Below are positions 25,264-33,385 of a stretch of DNA of 64,000 nt, piece after piece. Every line of letters begins with the position of its first letter. Position 1 is the first letter of the stretch. The stretch is from contig NZ_JALDAX010000010.1 of the NCBI RefSeq assembly GCF_022698145.1, positions 295,809 to 359,808 on the forward strand, written 5' to 3'. The translations under genes and the position numbers were made by a program. The notes below the pieces were generated by a model. It saw nothing but the letters and a program-made list of their open reading frames with translations. It searched no databases and was not told the origin of the DNA. This DNA comes from Streptomyces spinosisporus. GTDB lineage: Bacteria; Actinomycetota; Actinomycetes; Streptomycetales; Streptomycetaceae.

Positions 25264-26762
25264 GGCGCCTGTTCGGGTCGGTGCGGGCCCGCGCGACGCT
25301 CGGTGCCACCGTCGTCGTCGCCGTGGCCCTGGTCGCCGCCGGGGCCGCCGTACTGCTCTCCCTGCGCTCCAACCTGATCGGCCAGGCCGGCACCCAGGCG
25401 GAGCGCACCGCACGGTCGGTCGCCACCGAACTGGCCGTGGGCAAGGCGTACGACCAGCTCTCCCTGGACGAGGACGACGAGCCGGTCCAGGTCGTCGACG
25501 AGGACGGACGGCTGGTCGCGGCGAGCAAGGACCTGCAGCGGATCAGCGGCACGGGCACCGACGCGGTCACGCCGCGGCCCCGGCCGAACGCCACCGCGAG
25601 CGGCGACGACGACGGTGACGGTGACGACGACGGCGACAACCACGGCGGCGACCACCGGGGCGACGACGACGCATCCACCCTCGAACCCGGCGAGATCGAC
25701 GAGAACACCACCTTCGCCGGCGGCTCCGCCACCATCGACGGGCACCACGCCGACTACCGCTTCGCCGCCGTGAAGGTCGACGTCGAGGGCAAGGGCGAAC
25801 TCACCGTCCACGCCGGCGCCCCGCTCTCCGCGGAACAGGGCGCCGTCCGCACCGCGCAGACCGCCCTGCTGATCGGCTTCCCGCTGCTGCTCGGCGTCGT
25901 CGCGGGCGTGACCTGGCTGGTCACCCGGCGTGCGCTGCGGCCCGTGGAGGGCATCCGCAGCGAGATGTCCGCGATCACCGCTTCCGAGGACCTCGCGCGC
26001 CGTGTCCCGGTCCCGGACACCCACGACGAGATCGCCCGCCTCGCCCGGACCACCAACGAGACGCTGGCCGCCCTGGAGGCCTCCGTGGAACGCCAGCGCC
26101 GCTTCGTCGCCGACGCCTCCCACGAGCTGCGCAGCCCGGTCGCCTCCCTGCGCACCCAGCTCGAAGTGGCGCTCGCCCACCCCGAGTTGCTGGATCTTCA
26201 GGGCGCCGTCGAGGACACCGTACGACTGCAGGACCTCGCCGCCGACCTGCTGCTGCTGGCCCGGCTGGACGCGGGGGAGCGGCCGGGGCGGGCGCGCTTC
26301 GACCTCGGCGCGCTGGCGCGCGAGGCAGCGGCGCGGCGCACAGGGGTGACCGTGGATGCCCAGGCCGTGGAAGTGGCCGGATCGCGGGGGCAGTTGGAGC
26401 GGGTGCTCGCCAATCTGCTCGACAACGCCCGGCGGCACGCGCGGTCGGCGGTGACCGTGTCCGTGCGGCGGTCGGACGGGGCGCAGGGAGCGCAGGCGGT
26501 GCTGACCGTGGCAGACGACGGGGACGGTGTGCCCGAGGGCGACCGCGAGCGGATCTTCGAACGGTTCGTACGGCTCGACGACGCCCGCAGCCGTGACGAC
26601 GGCGGGGCGGGGCTCGGTCTCGCCATCGCCCGTGACGTCGCCCTGCGGCACGGCGGCACCCTCACGGTCCGCGACGCGCCGGCAGGCGGCGCCCTGTTCG
26701 AGCTCCGCCTGCCGATGGCCGCGTCCGAGGGGCTGGAGAAGCCCGGTGCCGGTCGGTCCTAG
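25260..26762 (+). CDS. Sensor histidine kinase with an Asp/Gly/His-rich extracellular insert
   Basis: A 500-residue kinase: membrane segment near 13-35, an extracellular region up to about 200, a second membrane segment near 201-223, HAMP, the phospho-acceptor His288 in FVADASHELRSPVAS, N box VLANLLDNARRH, G1 DDGDGVPEGD and G2 GGAGLGLAIA. Residues 115-137 of the sensor region are almost only Asp, Gly and His, suggesting binding of Ca, Zn or another divalent metal. The gene is translationally coupled to its regulator. Its stop shares the CTAG at 26759-26762 with the stop of the convergent absC. Confidence 0.9.
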   Translation: MRRLFGSVRARATLGATVVVAVALVAAGAAVLLSLRSNLIGQAGTQAERTARSVATELAVGKAYDQLSLDEDDEPVQVVDEDGRLVAASKDLQRISGTGTDAVTPRPRPNATASGDDDGDGDDDGDNHGGDHRGDDDASTLEPGEIDENTTFAGGSATIDGHHADYRFAAVKVDVEGKGELTVHAGAPLSAEQGAVRTAQTALLIGFPLLLGVVAGVTWLVTRRALRPVEGIRSEMSAITASEDLARRVPVPDTHDEIARLARTTNETLAALEASVERQRRFVADASHELRSPVASLRTQLEVALAHPELLDLQGAVEDTVRLQDLAADLLLLARLDAGERPGRARFDLGALAREAAARRTGVTVDAQAVEVAGSRGQLERVLANLLDNARRHARSAVTVSVRRSDGAQGAQAVLTVADDGDGVPEGDRERIFERFVRLDDARSRDDGGAGLGLAIARDVALRHGGTLTVRDAPAGGALFELRLPMAASEGLEKPGAGRS

Positions 26763-27235
26763 GGGCGTCCCCGCTGCCCGCGCAGATGCTGCGCGATGGG
26801 CTTGAGGGCCTTGTCGAGTTCCGCCAGGGCCTCGGGGGACAGCAGATCCATGAAGTGCCTGCGCACGGACGCCACATGATGGGGGGCGACCTTCTTCATC
26901 GTCTCCATGCCGTGCTCGGTCAGGACGGCGTAGAGGCCTCGCCGGTCCGACTCGCAGTTCTCGCGCCTGACCAGGTCCGCGTTCTCCATCCGGGTGATCT
27001 GGTGGGAGAGCCTGCTCTTGGACTGGAGGGTGGCGGACGCGAGGTCGCTCATCCGCATCCGGACGTCCTCCGACTCGGAGAGGTTCACCAGGATCTCGTA
27101 GTCGTTCATTGTCAGGCCGAACGGCTGCAGGTCCCGCTCGAGCTGGTACGTCAACAGCCTGTTGACCTCCAGGTGGGTGCGCCAGGCGCACTGCTCCGCA
27201 TCGGTCAGCCAGCGCGTGGCCGTCTCGGTCTCCAT
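26759..27235 (-). CDS. absC: MarR-family regulator AbsC
   Basis: The 158-residue protein has the MarR fold: LEVNRLLTYQLERDLQPFGLTMNDYEILVNLSES, then recognition helix LQSKSRLSHQITRMENADLVRRE and wing ESDRRGLYAVLT. Length, sequence and neighbourhood match AbsC (SCO5405) of S. coelicolor, described as a pleiotropic regulator of antibiotic production that represses the coelibactin cluster in a zinc-dependent way. That identity is by memory and synteny. The ATG at 27233-27235 starts METETATRWL. The gap upstream to 27329 is A+T-rich and should hold the promoter, but no convincing palindrome is seen. Confidence 0.85.
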   Translation of the reverse strand: METETATRWLTDAEQCAWRTHLEVNRLLTYQLERDLQPFGLTMNDYEILVNLSESEDVRMRMSDLASATLQSKSRLSHQITRMENADLVRRENCESDRRGLYAVLTEHGMETMKKVAPHHVASVRRHFMDLLSPEALAELDKALKPIAQHLRGQRGRP

Positions 27236-27329
27236 GAATGAAGTCTACCTAAAATGTTGAAAGGCGAACTAATGAGGGTCGTGTGACGGCGCGCGCATAC
27301 GTTCGACGTCACACTCCGCAGACTACCGC

Positions 27330-28130
27330 TCACAGCCCGAAGCGACGCTGGAGGTCCCCCAGCTGTCCGGGAAGGCGCGGTGCGCCGGCTTGCTGTGAAG
27401 GGCCTGTGTGTGCCCCGCCGCCGGGCACCCCCGGCTCGTGCGGAACCACCCCCGTGGCCTGCTCGGCCATGAGGGTCTCCGAGGACTGGAGCAGGACCGT
27501 GCCGGCCCCCACGAACTCGAACTGATGCTCCTCCCCGGAGGCCCCGCCGAGGCCCGTCATCGCATGTAGACCGCCCATCAGGCCGGTCATGTAAGCGTGG
27601 TCGTAGTGATGGCACGGCGAGGGGCAGTCGGCCCAGCCGACGAGCGCCTGCGGGTCCACCCGGATCGGGGGTTCCATGAACACCACCGGACCGTTTGATG
27701 CAGCCACGAACTTTCCGGTTCCGATGAGGGTCAGAAAACCCGGCACGATCGACTGCTTGAGAGCGAGACTTGGCTGAAAAGCGAGCAAGTTGCCCGAGCG
27801 AATGGTCAGGTTGCCGTCTTCGAGGTCGTACGAGTTCACGTCGAAGGCCCGGTCGGCGAGGAGCATCTTGCCCGAGCCCTCCGCCACGACCCACTCGCTC
27901 GCGTGCAGTGGCGAATGAAAGGACGTACGGACAAGTCGGTCGAGCCGGCCGTGCCCGATGCCGTTGAACTCCATCGAGCCGTAGTAGGCGATCATCTTCC
28001 CCTTCTGCAGGAACCACTGGCTCCCCTTGAGCTCCACGCAGAAGGTGTACTTGTTGACGTTGTCGTCGACCGGCAGGGTCATGGGGTCGTAGACCGTCGG
28101 GCCGCCGCCCGGAGCCCCGTACATGCTCAC
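27330..28130 (-). CDS. AIM24-family protein, third of a tandem trio
   Basis: A 266-residue beta-rich protein of the AIM24/TerD-associated family (mitochondrial biogenesis AIM24 domain). Typical motifs are KGSQWFLQKGKMIAYYGSMEF, VAEGSGKMLLADRAFDV and LTIRSGNLLAFQPSL. It differs from its two neighbours by a longer C-terminus ending in a Gly/Pro-rich segment after about residue 225. The GTG start overlaps the stop of the second AIM24 gene by four bases. The biochemical role of bacterial AIM24 proteins is unknown. Confidence 0.82.
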   Translation of the reverse strand: MSMYGAPGGGPTVYDPMTLPVDDNVNKYTFCVELKGSQWFLQKGKMIAYYGSMEFNGIGHGRLDRLVRTSFHSPLHASEWVVAEGSGKMLLADRAFDVNSYDLEDGNLTIRSGNLLAFQPSLALKQSIVPGFLTLIGTGKFVAASNGPVVFMEPPIRVDPQALVGWADCPSPCHHYDHAYMTGLMGGLHAMTGLGGASGEEHQFEFVGAGTVLLQSSETLMAEQATGVVPHEPGVPGGGAHTGPSQQAGAPRLPGQLGDLQRRFGL

Positions 28131-28777
28131 AGCTTCTCCTCCGAGGCCTGGACGTACACCGCGCCGTTGCCGCTGAGCTCCAGCTGGAAGGCCTCGCCGG
28201 AGCCGCGTCCCACCATGTCCCGCCAGCCGAGCGCGGTGGACAGCTTGTTGCGTACGTCGCCGTGGTGGGCGACGTAGGCCTGCGGGTCGACATGGACCGG
28301 GTGCTGCGGGTTGATGGGGATCTCGAAGACGCCGCCGTGGGCCATCACGGCGACCGAGCCGTGGCCCTTGAGGGTGGTCGTGAAGAGCCCCTGGCCGGTG
28401 ACCTGGCCGCGCACCATGCCCATCACGCCGCCCTGCGAGCCCATGAACATCGTGCCCTGCTGGAGGGTGCCCTCGAAGGCGAGCAGGCGGTCCGCCTCCA
28501 CGTAGAGCGTGTCGCCGGTGAGGTTGATCACCTGGACGTGGTGGCCGCCGTGCCCGAACAGGACCGTGCCGCTGCCCTCGACGCTCATCAGCGGGGTGGC
28601 CTCATTGGCGACCCGGCGGCCGATCATCGACATGATCCCGCCCTGGCCGCCCTGCATGTTGGGTGTGAAGGTCACCTCGCCCTTGTAGGCGAGCATGGCG
28701 CCGCGCTGGCTGAACAGCCGCTGGCCGGGCATCACCGTGGCCTCGACCATCTTGGAGTTGATCTCGCGGAAGGGCAT
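28127..28777 (-). CDS. AIM24-family protein, second of a tandem trio
   Basis: A 216-residue AIM24-domain protein starting MPFREINSKMVEATVMPGQRLFSQRGAMLAYKGEVTF. It shares the pattern LYVEADRLLAFEGTLQQGTMF and GSVAVMAHGGVFEIPI with the flanking copies. It begins one base after the stop of the first AIM24 gene and overlaps the third by four bases, so the three are clearly one operon and are probably made together as subunits or paralogous partners. Confidence 0.83.
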   Translation of the reverse strand: MPFREINSKMVEATVMPGQRLFSQRGAMLAYKGEVTFTPNMQGGQGGIMSMIGRRVANEATPLMSVEGSGTVLFGHGGHHVQVINLTGDTLYVEADRLLAFEGTLQQGTMFMGSQGGVMGMVRGQVTGQGLFTTTLKGHGSVAVMAHGGVFEIPINPQHPVHVDPQAYVAHHGDVRNKLSTALGWRDMVGRGSGEAFQLELSGNGAVYVQASEEKL

Positions 28778-28778
28778 G

Positions 28779-29417
28779 TCAGACGTCCCCCGCGATCGTG
28801 TTCCGCTCGCTCGGCTGCACGTACACCAGCCCGTCCCCCTCGAACCTGATCTGGAAGGCCTCGCCGCCGCCCTCGCCCATGAGGGTGCGGAACGTCACAC
28901 CGGACTGGAAGGACTGCCGCAGATTCCCCTGGTGCGCGATGTACGCCCCCGGGTCCACGGTCAGCGGGTACTGCGCGCTCACCCTGAGCACCACCGCCGG
29001 GCCGTCCGACATGATCGCCGCCTGGCCGTGGCCCTCGACGGTAGTCGTGAACAGCCCGTTGCCCTGTGAGGCGCCGCGCAGTCCGGTGAAGGTCGTGCCG
29101 GTCCTCAGGCCGGCGTCGGTCGCGAGCAGATTGCTCGACTCCACATACAGCTTCTCCCCCTGGAGTCCTACGAGGTTGATCTCCGAGGCGCGGTCCGCGA
29201 ACCAGCACGTGCCGTGCCCCTTCACCTCCATCACCGTCATCTGCTCGCCGGTGAGCCGCCGCGTCACCATGCCGCGCAGCCCCTCACCGCCGCCGCTGAG
29301 CTTCTTGAAGGCCATCTGACCGTCGTACGCGACCATCGAGCCGTTCTTCGCCTTCACGGCGTCCCCGGTCATGTCGACGGCAAGCACCTTGCTGCCTTGG
29401 AGTCGAAACATCGCCAC
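28779..29417 (-). CDS. AIM24-family protein, first of a tandem trio
   Basis: A 212-residue AIM24-domain protein starting MAMFRLQGSKVLAVDMTGDAVKAKNGSMVAYDGQMAFKK. Characteristic repeats are CWFADRASEINLVGLQGEKLYVESSNLLATDAGL and GHGQAAIMSDGPAVVLRV. It leads the operon of three; the ATG at 29415-29417 lies about 200 bases from the divergent DUF3817 gene. All three keep the same strand order of the domain, consistent with tandem duplication. Confidence 0.83.
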   Translation of the reverse strand: MAMFRLQGSKVLAVDMTGDAVKAKNGSMVAYDGQMAFKKLSGGGEGLRGMVTRRLTGEQMTVMEVKGHGTCWFADRASEINLVGLQGEKLYVESSNLLATDAGLRTGTTFTGLRGASQGNGLFTTTVEGHGQAAIMSDGPAVVLRVSAQYPLTVDPGAYIAHQGNLRQSFQSGVTFRTLMGEGGGEAFQIRFEGDGLVYVQPSERNTIAGDV

Positions 29418-29616
29418 GCTGCGAAGGTAGCCGCCGGGCGGCTGCGGCGAACAGGGCCCGAAGGGTGGAGAAAACCCCAGACCGGACCCCTAGGGGGCCC
29501 GGGGCGGGCCGCTCCGTCCGACCCCCCGGCCGATGTCCGTCCCGCCGTTTGCCAGAATGGACGAACGCTTGTGCTTCTGTTCACAAGAGCGACCCGTCTC
29601 CCACCGAAGGTGACCC

Positions 29617-29961
29617 GTGGACCTCAAGACCGCCACCGCCCTCCGCCGCCTGCGACTCGTCTCGGCCCCCGAGGCCGTCTCCTTCCTGCTTCTGCTGGTC
29701 TGCTCCGTGCTGAAGCGGACCACGGACTTCAACGCGGTTCCGGTGATGGGCATGATCCACGGCGTGCTCTTCATCCTGTACGTGATCTTCTGGGCCGACG
29801 CCTGGAACCGCACCAAGTGGCCCCTGAAGACCGCGGCGTTCTACTTCGTCCTCTCCGTCCTGCCGACCGGCGGCTTCTTCGCCGAGCGCAAGCTCAAGCG
29901 CGCCGCCGAGGACGAGATCATCGCCTCGCGCGCCCGCCAGGAAGGGGTCGTGAACGCATGA
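29617..29961 (+). CDS. DUF3817 integral membrane protein
   Basis: A 114-residue protein with three to four membrane segments (AVSFLLLLVCSVLKR, VMGMIHGVLFILYVIFWADAW, AAFYFVLSVLPTGGFFAERKL). The H-G...Y..F and TKWPLK...P.GGFF.ERKL pattern marks DUF3817, also seen at the C-terminus of some actinobacterial permeases; function unknown. The GTG at 29617 has GAAGGTG upstream. It overlaps the next gene by four bases. A second DUF3817 gene lies at 33386-33724. Confidence 0.82.
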   Translation: MDLKTATALRRLRLVSAPEAVSFLLLLVCSVLKRTTDFNAVPVMGMIHGVLFILYVIFWADAWNRTKWPLKTAAFYFVLSVLPTGGFFAERKLKRAAEDEIIASRARQEGVVNA

Positions 29962-30251
29962 TCGTCGCCTTCTCCGTGACACCGCTGGGTGTCGGCGAGG
30001 ACGTGGGGGAGTACGTCGCCGACGCCGTCCGGGTCGTCCGCGAGTCCGGCCTGCCGAACCGCACCGACGCGATGTTCACCAGCATCGAGGGTGAGTGGGA
30101 CCAGGTGATGGACGTCGTGAAACGCGCCGTCGCCGCCGTCGAGGCCCGCGCCCCGCGCGTCTCCCTCGTCCTCAAGGCCGACATCCGCCCCGGCGTGCAC
30201 GACGGACTCACCTCCAAGGTGGAGACAGTGGAACGACACCTCGCGGAGTAG
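29958..30251 (+). CDS. MTH1187-family (DUF77) thiamine-binding-type protein
   Basis: A 97-residue protein, MIVAFSVTPLGVGEDVGEYVADAVRVVRESGLPNRTDAMFTSIEGEWDQVMDVV, with the ferredoxin-like fold pattern of the MTH1187/YkoF family. Family members bind thiamine or related compounds. Its ATG overlaps the stop of the DUF3817 gene (ATGA), so the pair is one operon; why a membrane protein is coupled to a ligand-binding protein is unknown. Confidence 0.82.
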   Translation: MIVAFSVTPLGVGEDVGEYVADAVRVVRESGLPNRTDAMFTSIEGEWDQVMDVVKRAVAAVEARAPRVSLVLKADIRPGVHDGLTSKVETVERHLAE

Positions 30252-30385
30252 CCACCGGGAGGGCGGCACCTCGGCCCGCGCGCGTGAGGCGGGTATCCGT
30301 CGCAGGAGGGTCTGCCGCCGCGGTGGTGGGTCTTGGGGCGGTGGCCGGTGGCCCGGCGGGCGGTGCGGCGTGGGGCATGGTGGAC

Positions 30386-30457
30386 GGGTCGGCGCTGACG
30401 TTCCCGTGCGCTCCCCCAGACGGGGCGGCGTTGACGCCCCCTTCCGCCCCGCCGGAC
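30386..30457. repeat. Two imperfect tandem 36-base units near a gene 3' end
   Basis: Units 30386-30421 and 30422-30457 align without gaps at most positions (both run GGxxCGGCGxTGACG and end in a GAC). Read on the minus strand they encode GPSGGAEGGVNA and APSGGAHGNVSA in a frame other than the regulator's. A third, poorer unit reaches 30487 and overlaps the last codons of the regulator gene (VSGGD). They fill part of the 218-base gap between convergent genes. Confidence 0.5.
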
Positions 30458-30469
30458 GGCCCGCCCCCG

Positions 30470-31483
30470 TCAGTCGCCCCCCGACACCAGTGCCATCCCC
30501 AACGGTGTGCGTTCGTAGAGGACTTGGTGGCCGTAGCGGCGGGCGGTGAGGAGGCCGGACTTGCGTAGGAGGGTGAGGTGGGCCGAGACCGATGACGGGG
30601 CGAGGTTGAGGCGGTGGGCAAGGGTCGTGGTCGTGGCGGGCTCGTCGAGGGCGGTGAGGACGGTTGCGCGGCCGCGTCCCAGGAGGCGTACGAGGATGTC
30701 GGTGGCGTGGCCGGTGGGCTCGGTCCACAGGGAGCCGATGCCGCGGGCCGGGTAGACCAGGGTCGGCTGCCAGGGCGGGTCGAAGGTGCTGACGACGTCG
30801 GGCCAGATGAAGACGCTGGGCATCAGGACCAGCCCCTGCCCGCCGAGGTTGCGCTCGTGCTCGCCGCGGGACTCGACGGTCAGCGTGCCCGCGTGCCAGC
30901 CGAAGCGGCGGCTGATCTCGGGCAGCAGCCCGCCGAGACCCACCTCCGCGAGCCGCCGCGTGTGGAACGCGACGTCCGCCTCCAGCAGGGCGCGCAGCCG
31001 GGGCCAGTCCGGGGCGACCAGGGTGCGCCAGGCCTCCTCCATCGCGTCGGCGAGCTGCTCGATCATCCCGGCCGGGTCCCGCAGCCAGCGCCGGGCGTGC
31101 GGCAGGTCGAGGGCGCCCGGGGTGTCGGCGAGCGACTGCGCGGTCTCCGCGCGGGCCGCCTCGGGGTCGCTCGCCCGTACCGCCGCGATCTCCTCCTCGA
31201 AGGTCGCCGCCGGCCCGATCGGGGGCGGGCAGAGCCAGTCCGGGCAGTAGCCGACTTGCGGCATCAGCAGCCACAGGTCCGTGAGGTCGAGCGCGGCCGC
31301 GGTCCGGCCCGTGCGGCGCAGCCAGTGCGCGTGGTAGCCCTGCCGCTCGGGCCGTTTGAGCGTACGGACGACCTCCTGCGTCTCCCACAACGGGGACAGC
31401 GCGAACCGGCACCGCAGGAAGTCGTCCTCCCCGAAGTGCAGACGTGACGGCATGACCACCCCCGGGCGGACGAGCTGGAACAT
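30470..31483 (-). CDS. ArsR-like winged-helix regulator with an N-terminal sensor domain
   Basis: A 337-residue regulator. The last 80 residues are an ArsR-type winged helix (LLGRGRATVLTALDEPATTTTLAHRLNLAPSSVSAHLTLLRKSGLL). The first 230 are a DUF5937-like domain (SPLWETQEVVRTLKRPE, later HERNLGGQGLVLMPSVF). It diverges from an MFS exporter, which it probably represses. The ATG at 31481-31483 overlaps an 18-base palindrome; an alternative ATG at 31451-31453 (MPSRLHFGEDD) would leave the palindrome in the leader and may be the true start. I know of no ligand for this family. Confidence 0.8.
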   Translation of the reverse strand: MFQLVRPGVVMPSRLHFGEDDFLRCRFALSPLWETQEVVRTLKRPERQGYHAHWLRRTGRTAAALDLTDLWLLMPQVGYCPDWLCPPPIGPAATFEEEIAAVRASDPEAARAETAQSLADTPGALDLPHARRWLRDPAGMIEQLADAMEEAWRTLVAPDWPRLRALLEADVAFHTRRLAEVGLGGLLPEISRRFGWHAGTLTVESRGEHERNLGGQGLVLMPSVFIWPDVVSTFDPPWQPTLVYPARGIGSLWTEPTGHATDILVRLLGRGRATVLTALDEPATTTTLAHRLNLAPSSVSAHLTLLRKSGLLTARRYGHQVLYERTPLGMALVSGGD

Positions 31484-31499
31484 TCGGCCTGTGCCGAAT
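31482..31499. promoter_or_regulatory. Perfect palindrome, probable operator of the ArsR-like regulator
   Basis: ATTCGGC (31482-31488), four bases, GCCGAAT (31493-31499). It lies in the 55-base gap between the regulator and the divergent MFS gene and overlaps the regulator's first possible ATG, an ideal position for autorepression and control of the exporter. Confidence 0.6.
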
Positions 31500-31538
31500 C
31501 TCTAGGATGCCCGGTCCCGGCCGAGCACGCTGCTGGTC

Positions 31539-32822
31539 ATGCCGGACCAGCCCGAGGGCACGACCACCCTGCCCACTCCACCTCCCGCCGCCCTGGGCGG
31601 CCACCGCCGCTACACGGACGTGTTCCGCGTCCGCGAGTTCCGCGCCGTCTTCGCCGCCCACGCCCTGTCCCTGCTCGGCGTGATCGTCAGCGAGATCGCC
31701 CTGTCCGTCCTCGTCTACGACCTCACCGGCTCACCCCTGATGAGCGCGCTCACCTTCGCGCTCGGCTTTCTGCCCTACGTCGTCGGGGGCACCCTGCTCG
31801 CGGGCGTCGCGGACCGCTTCCCGGCCCGGCGGGTGCTGGTGGTATGTGACATAACACAGGCCACCTGCGTCGGTCTGATGATCGCCTCCGGCGACCGCAT
31901 CACCGCCCTCCTCTCCCTGCGCTGCTGCCTCGCCGTCGTCTCGCCGGTCTTCCAGGGCACCCGTATGGCCACGCTCGCCGACATCCTCGGCGACGGCGAT
32001 CTGTTCGTGCTCGGCCGCTCCCTGCTGCGGATCGTGTCGCAGAGCGCGCTGCTCGTCGGGTTCGGCCTCGGCGGTGTGCTGCTGATCGCCGTCTCGCCGC
32101 GGCAGGCCCTGCTGATCACCGTCGGCACCTTCTGCGCCTCGGCCGTCCTGCTGCGCCTCGGCACCCGGCGCAGGCCCGCCCGGACCACCGCGGGCAGCGC
32201 CCTGGTGGGGGACTCCCTGCGGGGTGCCCGGCAGGTCTGGGCCCACCGCCGGATGCGGTCCCTGCTCCTGCTGTTCTGGATCCCGCCGATGTTCGCGGTC
32301 GTCCCCGAGGCGCTGGCGGCGCCCTACGCCGACGACCTCGCCGCGGGCTCCGTGGGGCTCGGCCTGCTGATGTGCGCGCTGCCGGTGGGCACCATCGCCG
32401 GTGAGCTGTGGGCGGGTTCGCGGCTGCGCCCCGCCACCCGCGAACGCATCGCCCTGCCCCTGGTCGCCCTCATGCTCCTGCCCTACCTCGGCTACGCCCT
32501 CCACCCCGGCCTCGTCCCCTCCCTCCTCCTGCTGCTGCTCTCGGGGGCGGGATCGGCGTACACGCTGGGCCTGGACCAGTGGTTCGTGCGGTCCGTGCCC
32601 GAGGAGCTGCGCGGCCGTGCCATGACGCTGCTCACCGCCGGGCTGATGACCATCCAGGGCGTGGGCATGGCGCTGGCGGGTGTCGCGGCGCAGTTCGCGG
32701 GAGTGGCGGCCACCGTCGCCGGGGCCGGCGGGCTGGGCGCGGTGTGCTGTGCGCTGCTGGTGCGCCAAGTCCGCGGTACCGATGGGCGAGACGGGGCTGA
32801 CCACCATATGACCGGCCGGTAA
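31539..32822 (+). CDS. MFS transporter controlled by the divergent ArsR-like regulator
   Basis: A 427-residue protein with 12 predicted membrane segments: YTDVFRVREFRAVFAAHALSLLGVIVSEIALSVLVYDLTGSPLMSALTFALGFLPYVVGG begins the first two, in the style of the DHA3 (MefA/EntS-like) exporters, and RFPARRVLVVCD is the loop after segment 2. Such proteins export macrolides, siderophores or other small molecules; the substrate here is unknown. The ATG at 31539 starts MPDQPEGTTTLPTPP. A MarR gene follows 10 bases later. Confidence 0.85.
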   Translation: MPDQPEGTTTLPTPPPAALGGHRRYTDVFRVREFRAVFAAHALSLLGVIVSEIALSVLVYDLTGSPLMSALTFALGFLPYVVGGTLLAGVADRFPARRVLVVCDITQATCVGLMIASGDRITALLSLRCCLAVVSPVFQGTRMATLADILGDGDLFVLGRSLLRIVSQSALLVGFGLGGVLLIAVSPRQALLITVGTFCASAVLLRLGTRRRPARTTAGSALVGDSLRGARQVWAHRRMRSLLLLFWIPPMFAVVPEALAAPYADDLAAGSVGLGLLMCALPVGTIAGELWAGSRLRPATRERIALPLVALMLLPYLGYALHPGLVPSLLLLLLSGAGSAYTLGLDQWFVRSVPEELRGRAMTLLTAGLMTIQGVGMALAGVAAQFAGVAATVAGAGGLGAVCCALLVRQVRGTDGRDGADHHMTGR

Positions 32823-32832
32823 GGTCTGTGCC
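32797..32832 (+). promoter_or_regulatory. Probable leaderless promoter of the MarR gene
   Basis: CTGACC (32797-32802), 17 bases, TAAGGT (32820-32825), then seven bases to the GTG at 32833 with no ribosome-binding site. The -10 overlaps the MFS stop codon, so the MarR gene can be read separately from the MFS gene. Confidence 0.4.
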
Positions 32833-33342
32833 GTGCCGAAGCCGCTCAGCCTTCCCTTCGATCCGATCGCCCGCGCCGACGAACTCTGGAAGCAGCGCTG
32901 GGGAAACGTGCCGTCCATGGCGGCCATCACCTCGATCATGCGCGCCCACCAGATCCTGCTCGCCGAGGTCGACGCGGTGGTGAAGCCGTACGGACTCACG
33001 TTCGCGCGGTACGAGGCGCTGGTGCTGCTCACCTTCTCCAAGGAGGGCGAGCTGGCGATGTCGAAGATCGGCGAGCGTCTGATGGTGCACCCGACCTCGG
33101 TGACGAACACCGTGGACCGGCTGGTGAGGTCGGGACTGGTGGCCAAGCGCCCCAACCCCAACGACGGGCGCGGCACGCTCGCGTCCATCACCGACAAGGG
33201 CCGTGAGGTGGTCGAGGCGGCCACCCGCGACCTGATGTCGATGGACTTCGGCCTCGGTGCCTACGACGCCGAGGAGTGCGGGGAGATCTTCGCGATGCTG
33301 CGGCCGCTGCGGGTGGCCGCCCACGACTTCGACGAGGACTGA
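32833..33342 (+). CDS. MarR-family transcriptional regulator
   Basis: A 169-residue MarR protein: MRAHQILLAEVDAVVKPYGLTFARYEALVLLTFSKEGELAMSKIGERL, recognition helix HPTSVTNTVDRLVRSGLVAKR and wing NPNDGRGTLASITDKG. The GTG at 32833 appears to be a leaderless start. It follows an MFS exporter and precedes a DUF3817 gene on the same strand; its targets cannot be deduced, but the icmA promoter region 490 bases downstream has an orphan palindrome. Confidence 0.88.
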   Translation: MPKPLSLPFDPIARADELWKQRWGNVPSMAAITSIMRAHQILLAEVDAVVKPYGLTFARYEALVLLTFSKEGELAMSKIGERLMVHPTSVTNTVDRLVRSGLVAKRPNPNDGRGTLASITDKGREVVEAATRDLMSMDFGLGAYDAEECGEIFAMLRPLRVAAHDFDED

Positions 33343-33385
33343 CCCGGCCCAAGATCTCCCGGAACGGGCGGTTACGCTCGACGGC

